DNA from: Amorphochlora amoebiformis
Taxonomy: Eukaryota > Cercozoa > Chlorarachniophyceae
Direction of reading: 5' to 3'
Assembly: GCA_054601695.1 (NCBI GenBank)
Contig: BAAHQB010000049.1
Coordinates: forward strand, 558,001 to 622,000
Length of the DNA stretch: 64,000 nt
This document shows, one piece after another, positions 1-62,247 of this stretch. The notes under the pieces are model-generated. The model did not search any database. It was not told the origin of the DNA and was given only the letters and a program-made list of their open reading frames with translations. Position numbers and translations under genes: made by a program. Each line of letters starts with the position of its first letter. The stretch's first letter is position 1.

Positions 1-23
1 AAACTACATGCACATGTATATAG

Positions 24-110
24 GCATATGATCGAGAGGACACATTCGGACCTGTAAGATTCATGAAAATATCCCAACAGGAGGCTGCAAAACCTGGCAC
101 TATAGGTATG

Positions 111-164
<54 letters not shown>

Positions 165-201
165 ATATCATGAAAATCGAAACAGAAGGTGGTAAAACCT
201 G

Positions 202-241
<40 letters not shown>

Positions 242-454
242 TTATGAATTTAGTTATACACACATATATATATATATATATATTTACATGCATATAAACA
301 TATTCAATATTCATATATGCATATATACGTGCATTAGATGTACATAATTGATGTAATGTATATATATAAATATATATATATATAGTTATATACGAGTATA
401 TATATGTGTGTATATGTCTCTGTACGTTTTTGTGTGTATAATATGTTTAGATTG

Positions 455-491
<37 letters not shown>

Positions 492-515
492 GACATATAT
501 ATATATATAGATATA

Positions 516-562
<47 letters not shown>

Positions 563-601
563 GCATAAATAAATATATATACATATATACATTATGTATA
601 T

Positions 602-682
<81 letters not shown>

Positions 683-850
683 CATTTATATGTACATATA
701 TACATATATATATGCATATTATATACATATATATATATATGTACATATTTATATATACACACACACATATATATATATATATACATATATATACATATGT
801 ATGCATATAAATGTAAGATATCATTCTCTTGACCTTTGGTCATATATGTG

Positions 851-889
<39 letters not shown>

Positions 890-974
890 TACTTATATAG
901 GACCAAATGCTAAAAGATTGATATCCCTCTCTAAGCGTGAAGACGACATTCAACCCCAAAGCCCCCTAGTGTAA
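24..974 (+). CDS. Gene A, last two exons (partial, unknown protein)
   Basis: Two islands read as the 3' end of a plus-strand gene whose 5' part lies before the window. Exon 24-105 follows TATATAG and ends at a GTATGT donor. It reads [17 protein letters not shown] and then [10 protein letters not shown], leaving one base (G). Exon 901-974 follows CTTATATAG, supplies the two bases that complete a Gly codon, reads [20 protein letters not shown] and then PLV, and ends in TAA at 972-974. The phases match across the 795-nt intron, which is almost entirely (TA)n with GTA/CAT variants. No family is recognised. A degenerate copy of the first exon's end lies inside the intron at 169-209. Confidence 0.55.
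169..209 (+). repeat. Degenerate copy of the 3' end of the gene A exon
   Basis: The segment from CATGAAAATCG to AAACCTGGCACTATAA matches 62-105, the end of the preceding exon, with several substitutions. The donor is lost, because ATAGGTATG has become ATAATATA. It is flanked on both sides by (TA)n. Confidence 0.7.
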
Positions 975-979
975 CAAAA

Positions 980-2280
980 CCTATCCCTATTCCACTCTCT
1001 CTTCTATCTATTGTACTCTTTCACATTGTACTCTTTCACTTTTTCTTTTTTTTTCCTCTTTTCTATTTGATCCTCTCTCGTTCTCTCTTTCTTATCCCGT
1101 TTTCTCTATTTCCAAATTTCTCTCCAGGAAGGGTGGACGAGAGAGGAAAGAGAGAGCGAGAGAGGGAGAGAGAAAGAGAGATAGAGAGAGAAAGAAGTGT
1201 GCATATATATAGAAATAGAGAAGAGAGATGAGAGATGCAGGAAGAAAGAGAGCAAGAGAAAGAGAAAGAGAAAGAAAAAAGGAGAAAGAGTGATTAGATA
1301 GAATGAGAGTCGGAAAGAGATAGGGATATAGTGATATATAGACAGAAAAAGGGAGAAAGTGAGAGAAGGAAAGAGAGGGTGAGATAAAGAATGAGAATCA
1401 GTAAGAAAAACAAAGAGACAGAAAGGCATTTAGGAGAAAGGCAATTAGGAGAACTCTCTATATCTCTCCCTCCGCCTTTCTCCTTCCCATTCCGCTTGTC
1501 TCTTTCTTCCCCCATACCCTCTCCTCTCTGATGTCACTTTCTTTCCTTCTCTCTTACTTTCCTCTTATCTTTCTCCTTCTCTCTCTCTTTCCTCATATCT
1601 TTCTCCTTATCTCTCTTTCTTCCGTAACCCTGATTCTTTCTCTCTCTCTCTCTCTCTCTTTCTTACTCCCTAATATTTCTTTCTCTCTCTTTCTATTTTC
1701 TTCTCTTTTTTTAATTGTTTCTATTTCTTACTTTCTCTTTCTCTTTCTCCCTCTCTTTCTCTCACTCTCTCTCTCTCTCTTTTTCTTACTCTCTTTTTCT
1801 TACTCTCTTTTTCATTCTTTCTATCTTTCTTTCTCTCTTTCTAGCTCCCTTTTCCTTTCTCTTCTTTATTTGTTTCTCTATCTCTTTCTCTGTCTCTTTC
1901 TCTATCTTTTTCTCTATCTTTTTCTCTATCTCTTTCTCTATTTTTTTCTCTATCTTCTTCTCTATCTCTCGCTCTTTCGCTAAGTCTTTCCCTCTCTCTT
2001 TGTCTTTTTTTCTCTATTTTTCCTTTAATGTCTTTCTTTCTCTCTTTCTTTCTCTTTTTCTCTTTCTCTTTCTTTCTCTCTCTCTATCTTTCTCTCTCTT
2101 TCTTTCTCTCTTTTTCTTTCTCATTATTTGTTTTCTCTCTTTTTCTCACTATTTCTTTCCTTCTTTCTTTCTCTCTTTCTCTTTCTTCTTCCCGTTTTCC
2201 CCTCTCTTCTTCCCGTTTTCCCCTCTCTTCTCTCTACATCTATTCATCGTTCGAATCATTCTTTTTCTCTTTGCTTCTAT
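980..2280. repeat. Polypurine then polypyrimidine tract
   Basis: After the gene A stop, about 1020-1110 is CT-rich, 1120-1420 is GA-rich on the plus strand, and about 1440-2280 is CT-rich (CTCTTTCT-type units). The long open frames here (SLSLF-like peptides) are translations of this simple sequence and are not called. No gene is seen in this stretch. Confidence 0.8.
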
Positions 2281-2462
2281 CTCTGTTAGGTATGTCTAAT
2301 GTTGTCTGTATACCTCAACCCAACCCCAGAAAATGAGAATGTGTATCTTCAATATGTTTAAAATTTATATATAAATATGTGTAAGATATATGTATATTTA
2401 TATATTTAAGCTCAACCCATCCCATAGTATATACCTATATGTGCGATATATATATACATATA

Positions 2463-2498
<36 letters not shown>

Positions 2499-2507
2499 CG
2501 TATTTAG

Positions 2508-2566
2508 ATACGCTACGGGAATAGTTGCTTATGGTCCCAACGGAAAGATACTGGTGGCTCAAAAAG
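2508..2566 (+). CDS. Orphan candidate exon
   Basis: This is a 59-nt island of ordinary composition between TA tracts. It is preceded by CGTATTTAG and followed by a GTAATA donor. One frame reads YATGIVAYGPNGKILVAQK with one base over at each end. The other two plus frames are also open, and one contains an ATG (MVPTERYWWLKK). I could not join it to gene A or gene B, so strand and frame are provisional. Confidence 0.3.
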
Positions 2567-2567
2567 G

Positions 2568-2607
<40 letters not shown>

Positions 2608-2857
2608 TGTTACAGCATGTAGAGCTAGCGCGGAACCTATACCTAGTTAACTACGCAGCGGCTCGCTAGAATACCGTCAGTTCCTCAGAGTATACGAGTA
2701 GGAGCACAATAGTCGGAACCCAGAATATTCTCGGAACCCATAGGGTTCCGGAGAAAGAAAGGAAGTATCCGACTACCGCAAGAAGTTATCGTCATAATCC
2801 AAACGGACTTGAATAGAACTCTGGACTACCATCTACAATACCACTGCGCTAACAATA
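2608..2857. mobile_element. Dispersed inverted-repeat element, short copy (M1)
   Basis: About 250 bp of non-TA sequence set in a TA tract. The left end reads TATTGTTACAGC and the right end, in reverse complement, reads TATTGTTAGCGC, so the ends are imperfect inverted repeats flanked by TA. Read from its right end, the interior matches the right part of the copy at 6652-7352, including the AGCTAGCGCGG motif near one end. No protein is encoded. It looks like a non-autonomous, MITE-like member of the family. Confidence 0.6.
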
Positions 2858-2860
2858 TAT

Positions 2861-2891
<31 letters not shown>

Positions 2892-2933
2892 GTACACATA
2901 TATAAATATATATACATATATATATACATACAA

Positions 2934-2989
<56 letters not shown>

Positions 2990-2990
2990 G

Positions 2991-3045
<55 letters not shown>

Positions 3046-3076
3046 CGTGAGTGTATGCGTGTGAGTGATATATATT

Positions 3077-3108
<32 letters not shown>

Positions 3109-3157
3109 TGTATGTATATATATATATATATGTGTGTGTATGTGTGTGTGTGTGTGT

Positions 3158-4615
3158 GTTGTTAGAACATAGATACAAAAATATGGATAGCATGAGTAGA
3201 TACAGTTCGATGAGTAGATATTCGTAGCTATGCTGGAGATCGCTGAGATCCCGGAGATTGCTCGGAGATTGGATGATCGGTAGTACCGGGAGTGCCGGGT
3301 AGTACCAGGTAGTGTCGGGTAGCATCTGGTAGTAACCGGGTATTGTCGGGTAGCATCAAGTAGTAACCGGGTATTGTCGGGTAGTGTGACAGAACGTGAT
3401 GTCACGAGTCACGCTCACATGACCTCACGTGACCACGTTAGCACCCATGGCCATATATATGTTGCTGAATTCTTGAGAACAAAGTTAGATGACTTAGTCC
3501 ACGGAAAACAGTCAACATTAGACAATAGAACGCTAACAGAGTTCATTGCCTAACATATTACCGGTGGGCCCGACCAGAGTTGGATGGCTGCACTAGCAGG
3601 TTAAGAGTCTCACTCATATGGCAACGAGCTTTGAAGCCAGCCGGCTACCAAAGTGAAGCTCGCAAGCCAAGATCGTTTCAGATCGGGAGGCGTTTCAAAT
3701 TGGGGAAGGCGTTTCAAATTGGGGAAGGCGTTTCAAATTGGGGAAGGCGTTTCAAATTGGGGAAGGCGTTTCAGATTGGGGGGCACAATGGGCTTGACGG
3801 AAAGCTAATGTTAGGCTACCGGGCAGTGTTTGAGGAGAAGCAGACCAAGTAGGCGGAGACCACGACTGCGACGGGGCCTGGCGACTTATGAAATAGAAGG
3901 TTGCTATGTTTATTGAGGAGACCGCCACGGGTTATGAGCGGTCAAGATTCCTTGGGTTGCACCGTCATGTTATAGAGTAGTACGGAAGTAAGTTGAAGTG
4001 GAGCTTACGACCTGGACAACAAGACTGTCGTGTCAAGTCATGCCGTGGATGCCTACAAATGATAGTATGAGTTAGCGTGTGTCTCAAAGGAACAAGAGTT
4101 AGTTACCGAGTGTGACGATGAAGGCATCATCAATAGGTTGGCTAAGAGGTGTGTGGCGACGTGAGCGGAAGCACATGAGGCTCCTACCAAGAGCGCAGCG
4201 ATGTGTCGATGGGTCGACGCTTACAGGAGCGACGCGTCGAGGGAGTATTAGATAATGGACACATCGAGTAGATGCAGCTCGATGAGTAGATACGTAGCTA
4301 AGCTGGGGATCGCTGGAGATCCCGGAGATTACTCGGAGACTGCCTTGCAGGTAGTACCGCGTAGTATCCAGTGGTACCGGGCTTCCAAATATACTGTGAC
4401 AGAACGTGATATCACGTCATATCACCTTCACAGGCTCACGTCGACCTCAAATGAGCAGCGGTCCGGCAGGCCGATAGTCTCGTCCGGTCCGTTGGTAATA
4501 CTCCAGGAGATGAACTCTAGTAGCGGAGTAGTATTGTAGTTGTCCGAGGTTGACGGCTGTCCATTTGGATTATGACTAACTTTGTTCTCAACAATTCAAC
4601 AACATAGATATCCAC
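3158..4615. mobile_element. Dispersed element, long copy (M2)
   Basis: Starts with TTGTTAGAACATAGATA. It carries the family's ladder of CCGGGTAGT-type units (about 3270-3380) and GTGACGTCACG-like palindromes. The interior of about 3570-4250 is shared with the long copy at 14867-17240: both contain a GACCTGGACAACAAG/GACCTTTACAACAAG segment and a GTCGACGC...AGGAGC...GCGTCGAG segment. The part at 4255-4600 repeats the start of the element (GATGAGTAGATACG...GATCGCTGGAGATCCCGG), so this may be two nested or tandem copies. No transposase-like frame is seen. Confidence 0.55.
3687..3783. repeat. 19-bp minisatellite inside element M2
   Basis: About five tandem copies of a unit close to GGCGTTTCAAATTGGGGAA. 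Because 19 is not a multiple of 3, an open frame across it cycles through all three readings, giving QIG/KLG/SNW peptides. This argues against coding. Confidence 0.75.
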
Positions 4616-4621
4616 TAGCAA

Positions 4622-4662
<41 letters not shown>

Positions 4663-4792
4663 AATACATGTAACTGTATATAACTGTATATATGTATGTG
4701 CATAACTGTATATATGTATACACACATACATATATATATACATAGACATATACACATGTGTGTGTGATTGTGGCTGTATGTACGTGATGTAT

Positions 4793-4880
<88 letters not shown>

Positions 4881-4960
4881 TGCATATATATCTATAATAT
4901 ATATGTATATACATATATATAATATATGTATATATAGACGAATATATATACATATATATA

Positions 4961-5039
<79 letters not shown>

Positions 5040-5129
5040 ATATATGTACGTATATGTATAATATACATATACAGACGACCCCCGTATACACAACACCCCT
5101 GCACTCCATGGAGATGAACTAGGGGTCCC

Positions 5130-5215
5130 TTACCCCAAGCCTAACCCTAAGCCTAACCCTAACCCTAACCCTAACCCTAACCCTAACCCTAAACCTAACC
5201 CTAACCCTAACCCTA
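5130..5215 (+). repeat. CCCTAA block upstream of gene B
   Basis: Tandem CCCTAA with a few variants, 280 bp before the gene B start codon. It is followed by about 260 bp of unique sequence with a short GA-rich run (about 5390-5450), likely the promoter and 5' untranslated side of gene B. Confidence 0.85.
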
Positions 5216-5496
5216 ATTCCTGACTCTGAGATGAAAGTTCCACATAGTCAGAGGTACTAGACTAGCCCTACCCTACCCATCAATCTTTGAACCAATTTAT
5301 ATCCCACCTAACGTGGCTCTCCTTATCAAGACGATGATTTCACCCAGAAAGTGGGACATCCCTGGGACATATAGGAAAGTTTCGAGTCCCCGAGAGAGAG
5401 AGAGTTAGAGAGGGAGAAATCTAAGGAGAGAGTAAAGGAGAGAAATTCAGCCGTGGGAGGTATGACCTCTAATAGTAAGCTTGTCAGACCGTTAGG

Positions 5497-19455
<13,959 letters not shown>

Positions 19456-19800
19456 GAGCGGAAGATAAAAAAGGGGGTGATGCAAAGAGAGATAGAGAAT
19501 ACGGAGAGAGAGAAGCGAGAGAGAGAGAGATGAAATGTCAGTGTGAGAGAGGAACATGTCTGGAGAGAAAGGGGAGAGGAGATAGAATGAGTGAGAGTGA
19601 GAGAGTGAGAGAGTGAGAGAGGAATAATTTTGGAGAGAGAGAGACGGAAAGAGAGAGGAAGTTTAATGTTTGGAAAATGAGAGAGAAAGGGAGGGAAGTT
19701 TAATGTTTGCAAAATGAGAGAGAAAGAGAGGGAAAGAGAAAGAGTGAGAAAGTTTAATGTTAGGATAATGAGAAAGAAAGAGAGGGAGAGAGAAAAAGAG
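19456..19800. repeat. GA-rich tract after gene B
   Basis: Polypurine (GAGAGA-type) sequence with three recurrences of AAGTTTAATGTT (near 19660, 19700 and 19750) about 45-50 bp apart. It starts right after the gene B stop and may be 3' untranslated or spacer sequence. The first exon of gene D should lie between here and 20140, but I could not identify it. Confidence 0.7.
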
Positions 19801-19972
19801 TTGGGGAACGCCTCATGATTAGCTGTGAGTATATCTATACATATATGCATATATATAGAATATATATATATATATATATATATGTACATATAATATACAT
19901 ATTTATATAAAATTGTCTTGTTCGGGAGGGAGAGTATTTGAAGAGATATATCTATATTGCACACATTATATG

Positions 19973-20017
<45 letters not shown>

Positions 20018-20049
20018 ATATATATATACATATATATATAGATAGATAG

Positions 20050-20138
<89 letters not shown>

Positions 20139-20139
20139 G

Positions 20140-28690
<8,551 letters not shown>

Positions 28691-28867
28691 AAACAATTAG
28701 CTCATTATATTATTCTTGCTTACCTAGTCAAACGAGAGATCACAAGTGAACAACAATATCCTGACACCACTGTTTGCCAGATTCTGCTCAACATACTTTG
28801 AATTTTGAGCTTTTACCGAAACCGGCCATAGAAATAAATATACCTTTGCGGTAGCCGCATACATTTT

Positions 28868-29128
28868 GTGACGTATGCGCGTGACATATGACATATGCGC
28901 GTGACATATGACACATGCGCGTGACATATGACATATGCGCATATGACATATGCGCGTGACATATGACATATGCGCGTGACATATGACATATGCGCGTGAC
29001 ATATGACATACGCGCGTGACGTATGACATACGCGCGTGACGTATGACATATGCGCGTGACATATGACATATGCGCGTGACATATGACATATGCGCGTGAC
29101 ATATGACATATGCGCGTGACAAGTGCGT
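28868..29128. repeat. 20-bp minisatellite between genes D and E
   Basis: About a dozen tandem copies of a unit close to ATGCGCGTGACATATGACAT, with one shortened unit at about 28935 and C/T variants. The unit contains CATATG and GCGC palindromes. The frames across it ([15 protein letters not shown]) are repeat translations. Confidence 0.85.
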
Positions 29129-29439
29129 GACATCTGCCACGCCATAATGTATCAAACAAATGTTTGGGATGTATGGGTTGGCCATCATTGATTTTTGTTT
29201 GGAGGATTAGATCCGGATGTATATACAATATATATATATATATATACATATATACATATATATAGAGAGAGAGATTTACATTTATGTATATATATATGTA
29301 TAGATGTACATACATATATATACATGTATATATATATATATATATGTATATATAAACATAAATATATATATATATAATTCCTATTCTAAATATCTCCAAT
29401 ACCAGCAAAAGTCTAACTAAAAACAGTCACAAAAACCAC

Positions 29440-30030
29440 AACCCTAACCCGAACCCTAACTCTAACCCTAACCCTAACCCTAACCCTAACCCTAACCCTA
29501 GGAATTCACCCGGCAAATGCAATCCACACTGCCAAGTATCTTCCCAAAGGGCAATAAACTAACTCTAATTTAGCCCTAACCCTAGTCTTAACCCTAACTC
29601 TAACCCTAATCGTAACCCTTACGCCTACCATAACCCTAACCCTAATCTTAACCCTAACTCTAACCCTAATCGAAACCCTTACCACTATCATAACCTAACC
29701 GTAACCCTAATCGTGTAATCCTAACCCTAGCCCTCATCCTAACCCTAACCTTAGTTTGAACCCTAACCCTAATCCTAACCCTAACCCTAACCAAACCCCT
29801 ATCACAACCCTAACCCTAACCCTAATCTTGAGTTCCAATCCTAACCCTAACTCCAACCCTATTTCTAACCCTAGGTCTGATCCTAGACCTTACACTAACC
29901 CTAACCTCTATCATAACCCTAACCCTAACCCTAACCCTAACCTCCCTATCATAACCCTAACCCTAACCCTAACCCTGTATGCAACCTTAAACCAAATTCT
30001 AGCCCTAACCCTAATAACCCTGATAACCCT
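29440..30030 (+). repeat. CCCTAA-type block between genes D and E
   Basis: About 590 bp of CCCTAA units with variants, including a segment (CTAACTCTAACCCTAATCG...CC) repeated at about 29590 and 29650. No coding island is seen. The start codon of gene E should lie between 28700 and 30308. One ATG with a following GTATGG donor is at 29147 (MYQTNVWD), but I could not link it. Confidence 0.75.
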
Positions 30031-30039
30031 CCAATGCTA

Positions 30040-30307
30040 ACCGAAATATTAATCCTAATCTTAGACGAGAGCACATCTGACCGATAAATCTTGACCATTA
30101 CCGAAATATTAATCCTACCCTTACACGTGGGCACATCTGGGCGATGACTCTAAGAGATTACCGAAACTATTAATCCTAATCTTAGATGAGAGCACATCTG
30201 AGCTATGACTCTAAGCCTTTCCCGAATTATTAATCATAATCTTAGACGAGAGCATATCTGAGTGATGACTCTTAGCCATAACCGAAATATTAAAATCCTA
30301 ACCCCAG

Positions 30308-30310
<3 letters not shown>
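30040..30310 (+). repeat. 61-bp tandem repeat carrying the acceptor side of a gene E exon
   Basis: Four to five units contain ATTACCGAAATATTAATCCTAATCTTAGACGAGAGCACATCTGAGCGATGACTCTAAG with variants. In each unit TTAGACGAGAGCACATCTGA resembles the acceptor and first bases of the exon beginning at 30308 (CCCCAGATGAGAGCACATCTGA). The array runs straight into that exon. Confidence 0.85.
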
Positions 30311-41976
<11,666 letters not shown>

Positions 41977-41981
41977 TATGC

Positions 41982-42085
<104 letters not shown>

Positions 42086-42157
42086 TATATATAAAGATAT
42101 ACATAACAATTACTTAGTTCATAATATTTGTGTGAATGTGCATATATAATATATATA

Positions 42158-42195
<38 letters not shown>

Positions 42196-42211
42196 TACAG
42201 ATATCGGTGTA

Positions 42212-42278
<67 letters not shown>

Positions 42279-42354
42279 ATACATATATATATATATGTGG
42301 GTATATGTATATGTTACGATACTCGTGTTTGTAGATATGTATATTGATATGCAT

Positions 42355-43490
42355 GATATGTAATATTGATACGTAATAGTGATATGTAATATTGATATGT
42401 AATAGTGATATGTAATAGTGATATGTAATAATATTGATATGTAATAGTGATATGTAATAGTGATATGTACTAGTGATATGTAATAGTGATATGTAATAGT
42501 GATATGTAATATTGATACGTAATAGTGATATGTAATAGTGATATGTAATAGTGATATGTAATAGTGATATGTAATAGTGATATGTAATAGTGATATGTAA
42601 TAGTGATATGTAATAGTGATATGTACTAGTGATATGTAATATTGATATGTAATATTGATATGTAATAGTGATATGTAATAGTGATATGTAATAGTGATAT
42701 GTAATAGTGATATGTAATATTGATACGTAATAGTGATATGTAATAGTGATATGTAATAGTGATATGTAATAGTGATATGTAATAGTGATATGTAATAGTG
42801 ATATGTAATAGTGATATGTAATAGTGATATGTAATAGTGATATGTAATAGTGATATGTAATAGTGATATGTAATAGTGATATGTAATAGTGATATGTAAT
42901 AGTGATATGTAATAGTGATATGTAATAGTGATATGTAATAGTGATATGTACTAGTGATATGTAATATTGATATGTAATATTGATATGTAATAGTGATATG
43001 TAATAGTGATATGTAATAGTGATATGTAATAGTGATATGTAATATTGATACGTAATAGTGATATGTAATAGTGATATGTAATAGTGATATGTAATAGTGA
43101 TATGTAATATTGATATGTAATAGTGATATGTAATAATAGTGATATGTAATAGTGATATGTAATAGTGATATGTAATAGTGATATGTAATAGTGATATGTA
43201 ATAGTGATATGTAATAGTGATATGTAATAGTGATATGTAATAGTGATATGTAATATTGATACGTAATAGTGATATGTAATAGTGATATGTAATAGTGATA
43301 TGTACTAGTGATATGTAATATTGATATGTAATATTGATATGTAATATTGATATGTAATAGTGATATGTAATAGTGATATGTAATATTGATATGTAATAGT
43401 GATATGTAATAGTGATATGTAATAGTGATATGTAATAATAGTGATATGTAATAGTGATATAGTGATATGTAATAGTGATATGTAATACTC
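42355..43490. repeat. 13-bp satellite array with higher-order structure
   Basis: About 85 tandem copies of a 13-bp unit near GATATGTAATAGT. Variants are ATT for AGT, GATACGTAAT, and GTACTAGT. The same run of variants (CTAGT unit, then two ATT units) recurs at about 42625, 42950 and 43300, and GATACG units at 42722 and 43047. This indicates a higher-order repeat of about 325 bp (25 units). It lies in the gap between genes E and F. The minus-strand frame across it (TYHYYISLLHI...) is a repeat translation. Confidence 0.9.
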
Positions 43491-43590
43491 CTTCTCACAA
43501 GCTGACAAGTGCATATCATGTTACAGATGTTATGTATAAACATCAAAATAATATATATTTATATATATATATATATATATACATATATTT

Positions 43591-43626
<36 letters not shown>

Positions 43627-43639
43627 CACATGTATCCAG

Positions 43640-52861
<9,222 letters not shown>

Positions 52862-52869
52862 TAATCGCT

Positions 52870-52983
52870 TCGTAAACTCTAACTAACCCTAACCCTAACC
52901 CTAACCCTAACCCTAACCTAACCCTAACCCTAACCCTAACCTAACCCTAACCCTAACCCTAACCCTAACCCTACCCCTTACGC
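52870..52983 (+). repeat. CCCTAA block after gene F
   Basis: Tandem CCCTAA begins within about 20 bp of the gene F stop codon, followed by a short unique stretch to 53070 with no evident exon. Confidence 0.85.
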
Positions 52984-53096
52984 TATACTCTCACAATCCG
53001 TATGCTTCGTGGAGCCTAACCCAACACTAACTATATCCCAAACCCTCTTACTATCTCTATCTATGTATATTATAGATATATACTCTTATATACATG

Positions 53097-53141
<45 letters not shown>

Positions 53142-53145
53142 ATAT

Positions 53146-53187
<42 letters not shown>

Positions 53188-53232
53188 TTATGTGTGTGTG
53201 TGTGTGTGTTCTGTGTGCGTATATAATATATG

Positions 53233-53287
<55 letters not shown>

Positions 53288-53309
53288 GTGTGTGTGTGTG
53301 TGTGTGTAA

Positions 53310-53351
<42 letters not shown>

Positions 53352-53565
53352 TGTTCATATATATTAAAATATACGGTTTCCGTAGCTCATATAAATTCTG
53401 TCATACATATAATTTATACTATTAGATATATATAATATATATATATATATATGATATCCACATATATGATATATATATGACAATAAAAAAATAGAAATAT
53501 ATATATGATATATATATATATAACAATATATATATATATGGTATACATACATAAGGTTACCATAG

Positions 53566-60485
<6,920 letters not shown>

Positions 60486-60656
60486 AGACGGACTTCTATG
60501 GATATTTTCTGGAAAACTTAAAAGTCGCGCGATGTCCCAACGCGACCCCCTTTCTTTTATTAAGTATTGACGATCATTTAACGTCAGATTGTTTTCTTGC
60601 AATGAATTATCCTTCTCAGGAGATTCGAAATATAGATCTTTGCAACTGTTGGACAG

Positions 60657-62247
60657 TTAATTGTGGAAGCCTCGTACGACGACTGGGTTTATGTGCTGAC
60701 GCCCGTGCTGGCTTGGGGTCCATCTCATGCCGCCGAAGTCGTCCGAGAGGTTTTCCATAGAGTAGAGCCCTCTCACACTATGGTGCTGTTGCTGCTGAGG
60801 TTCAGGCTCACTCTTTTTCGACGTAAGGATACCGAAGCGATCTTCTCTCTTGTTGAGGAAGTTGGAATACATCCGTAGTCGAGAGTTTGCCTCCTTGAGC
60901 TCCCAGTCCTTACTCGCGTAAGGCAACTGGGATTGGGGAAACTGGAGCTGAGGTTCGGGTCGAGCACGCTCCCAATCGAAACGCGTTGGCGGGGCGCGGT
61001 CTTGGCCCAAGGAACGTTCTTGGCGCGAGGAACGTTCTTGGCCCACTGAGAATGCGGGGCGAGGCGACTGATGAATCGGCTGTAGGTTGTGGAGCCCCGC
61101 GCCGTGGAGCCTGGGTCCGTGGTCCATCCGCGGTGGCGAGCCAGAAGGTGAAGTGCGCTTCACTTTCTTTTTGCGAGTTCGTCGTCTTACACGTGCGGGG
61201 CGCCCGCAAATCTTGATGAGCCCTGCCGCGGCGGCCTCAATGGCCTTCTCCACCCCCTCGAGATCATAGAAGTATACATGAGCCCAGCTGCATCCAGGCT
61301 TCATGTACACACGTAGCGTTGGAGCCACTTGAGTAGAGAATGCAGATTGGAGGTCGTGCCAGGTTGCACCGGCCACGATGTGACTAACAAAGACGGAACA
61401 CTTAAATTGGTTCGGGGGGGGAGCCCTTCGAGCGACGTGCTTCTTATCCCTTATTTGCTCCTTTTGGGGTTCCCTGACAGGCTCCCTGGTGGGGATCCTG
61501 CAATGGAATCCTGTAGATCCTCGTAGAGGGGGGGAATTGCTGCGGACATGCTGTTCTTCTCTGAAGAATTCCTTGGGTTTGAGTGACCCTCGAAACGGAG
61601 GGCTGACACACGTTCGCTGTCGCTGTTGCTGTTGCTGTTGCTGTTGCTTCGAGGGGAACGGGGAGAACCCAGGAGGGGAGCTTCCAAGAGTGCCAACGCT
61701 CGATCGGCTGGAAGAATCTTGTGAAGAAACTGAAGGGACAGAGGGAATTCGAGGGGGAGGGGAGTTGGTTAGCTTCCCTTCCTTCCTGCCGCAAGCGGCT
61801 CCCACATCCTGGAAGACTCTAGCTCGAAGACGTGAAGGATTATCGGAGAGATTAGGGATGCCACGACGGAGTATGCGGACCACAGTGAGGTCTGCCTTGC
61901 CAGCACACGGTGGGAATTCTGAGAAAATTGAAAATATGTCTTTGAACAAAGCCCAGATTTAGTCAAATGATTAGAATACCCGAACTGTCCGCCATCATCA
62001 TCTCTCCCTCTTCGAGGGACTTGAAGAAGATGAGAACAGCAAGGCTGTCCTGGTATTTGAGGCTTTGAGGCTCCAAAATCGCCATGCACACATGTTGGAC
62101 TATCTCAGTACCCTTTGGCAGGCTAAAAACCACTGGGCAGGTCGAGAAACCAACTGAAGCCATCACTCCTTTATTCCTAAGTTTGTAAGAATGTCAAGAA
62201 GACCTGCACGTCTGAGAATTTCCAGCGTGATACCTTTTGGCCAGCAT
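60657..62247 (-). CDS. Gene H: RRM-domain RNA-binding protein, 490 aa, three exons
   Basis: Minus-strand exons: 62247-62234 (MLAK plus two bases), 62176-61980 and 61918-60657. Introns of 57 and 61 nt have GTATCA...TTACAAACTTAG and GTATTC...TTTTCTCAG borders. The sum is 1473 nt, 490 codons plus TAA. Residues 5-70 (NKGVMASVGFSTCPVVFSLP...) are of unknown fold. Residues 120-240 are Ser/Pro-rich with a run of eight Gln at 162-169. Residues about 244-318 form an RRM: RNP2-like VFVSHI at 246-251 and RNP1-like SWAHVYFY at 281-288, followed by a basic tail (RPARVRRRTRKKKVKR). The C-terminal 160 residues are Arg/Gln/Pro-rich and disordered in appearance. The protein is likely nuclear and RNA-binding, as expected for RRM proteins; the target is unknown. 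The initiator is the least certain part: an ATG at 62162 in exon 2 is the alternative. Unlike its neighbours, this gene has no microsatellites in its introns. Confidence 0.82.

Noticed and set aside
1531-2336. SLSLF-rich frames here and at 37140-37597, 39818-40528, 46725-47481 and 54336-54677
   Set aside because: Simple CT/GA sequence reads open in several frames and both strands. No start, domain or splice context supports genes.
28788-29408. Minus frame of [11 protein letters not shown] repeats and the start [11 protein letters not shown] at about 28830
   Set aside because: The first is the 20-bp repeat in translation. The second has a donor-like GTATGT but no following exon could be found.
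29756-30040. NPNPNP, LTLTLT and VRVRVR frames in the CCCTAA blocks
   Set aside because: Six-base repeats give two-residue periodic peptides in the open frames. No non-repeat coding content.
42626-43546. 306-codon minus frame (TYHYYISLLHI repeats)
   Set aside because: A 13-bp repeat read in frame gives a 13-residue period. It carries no feature of a protein family and lies in a satellite array.
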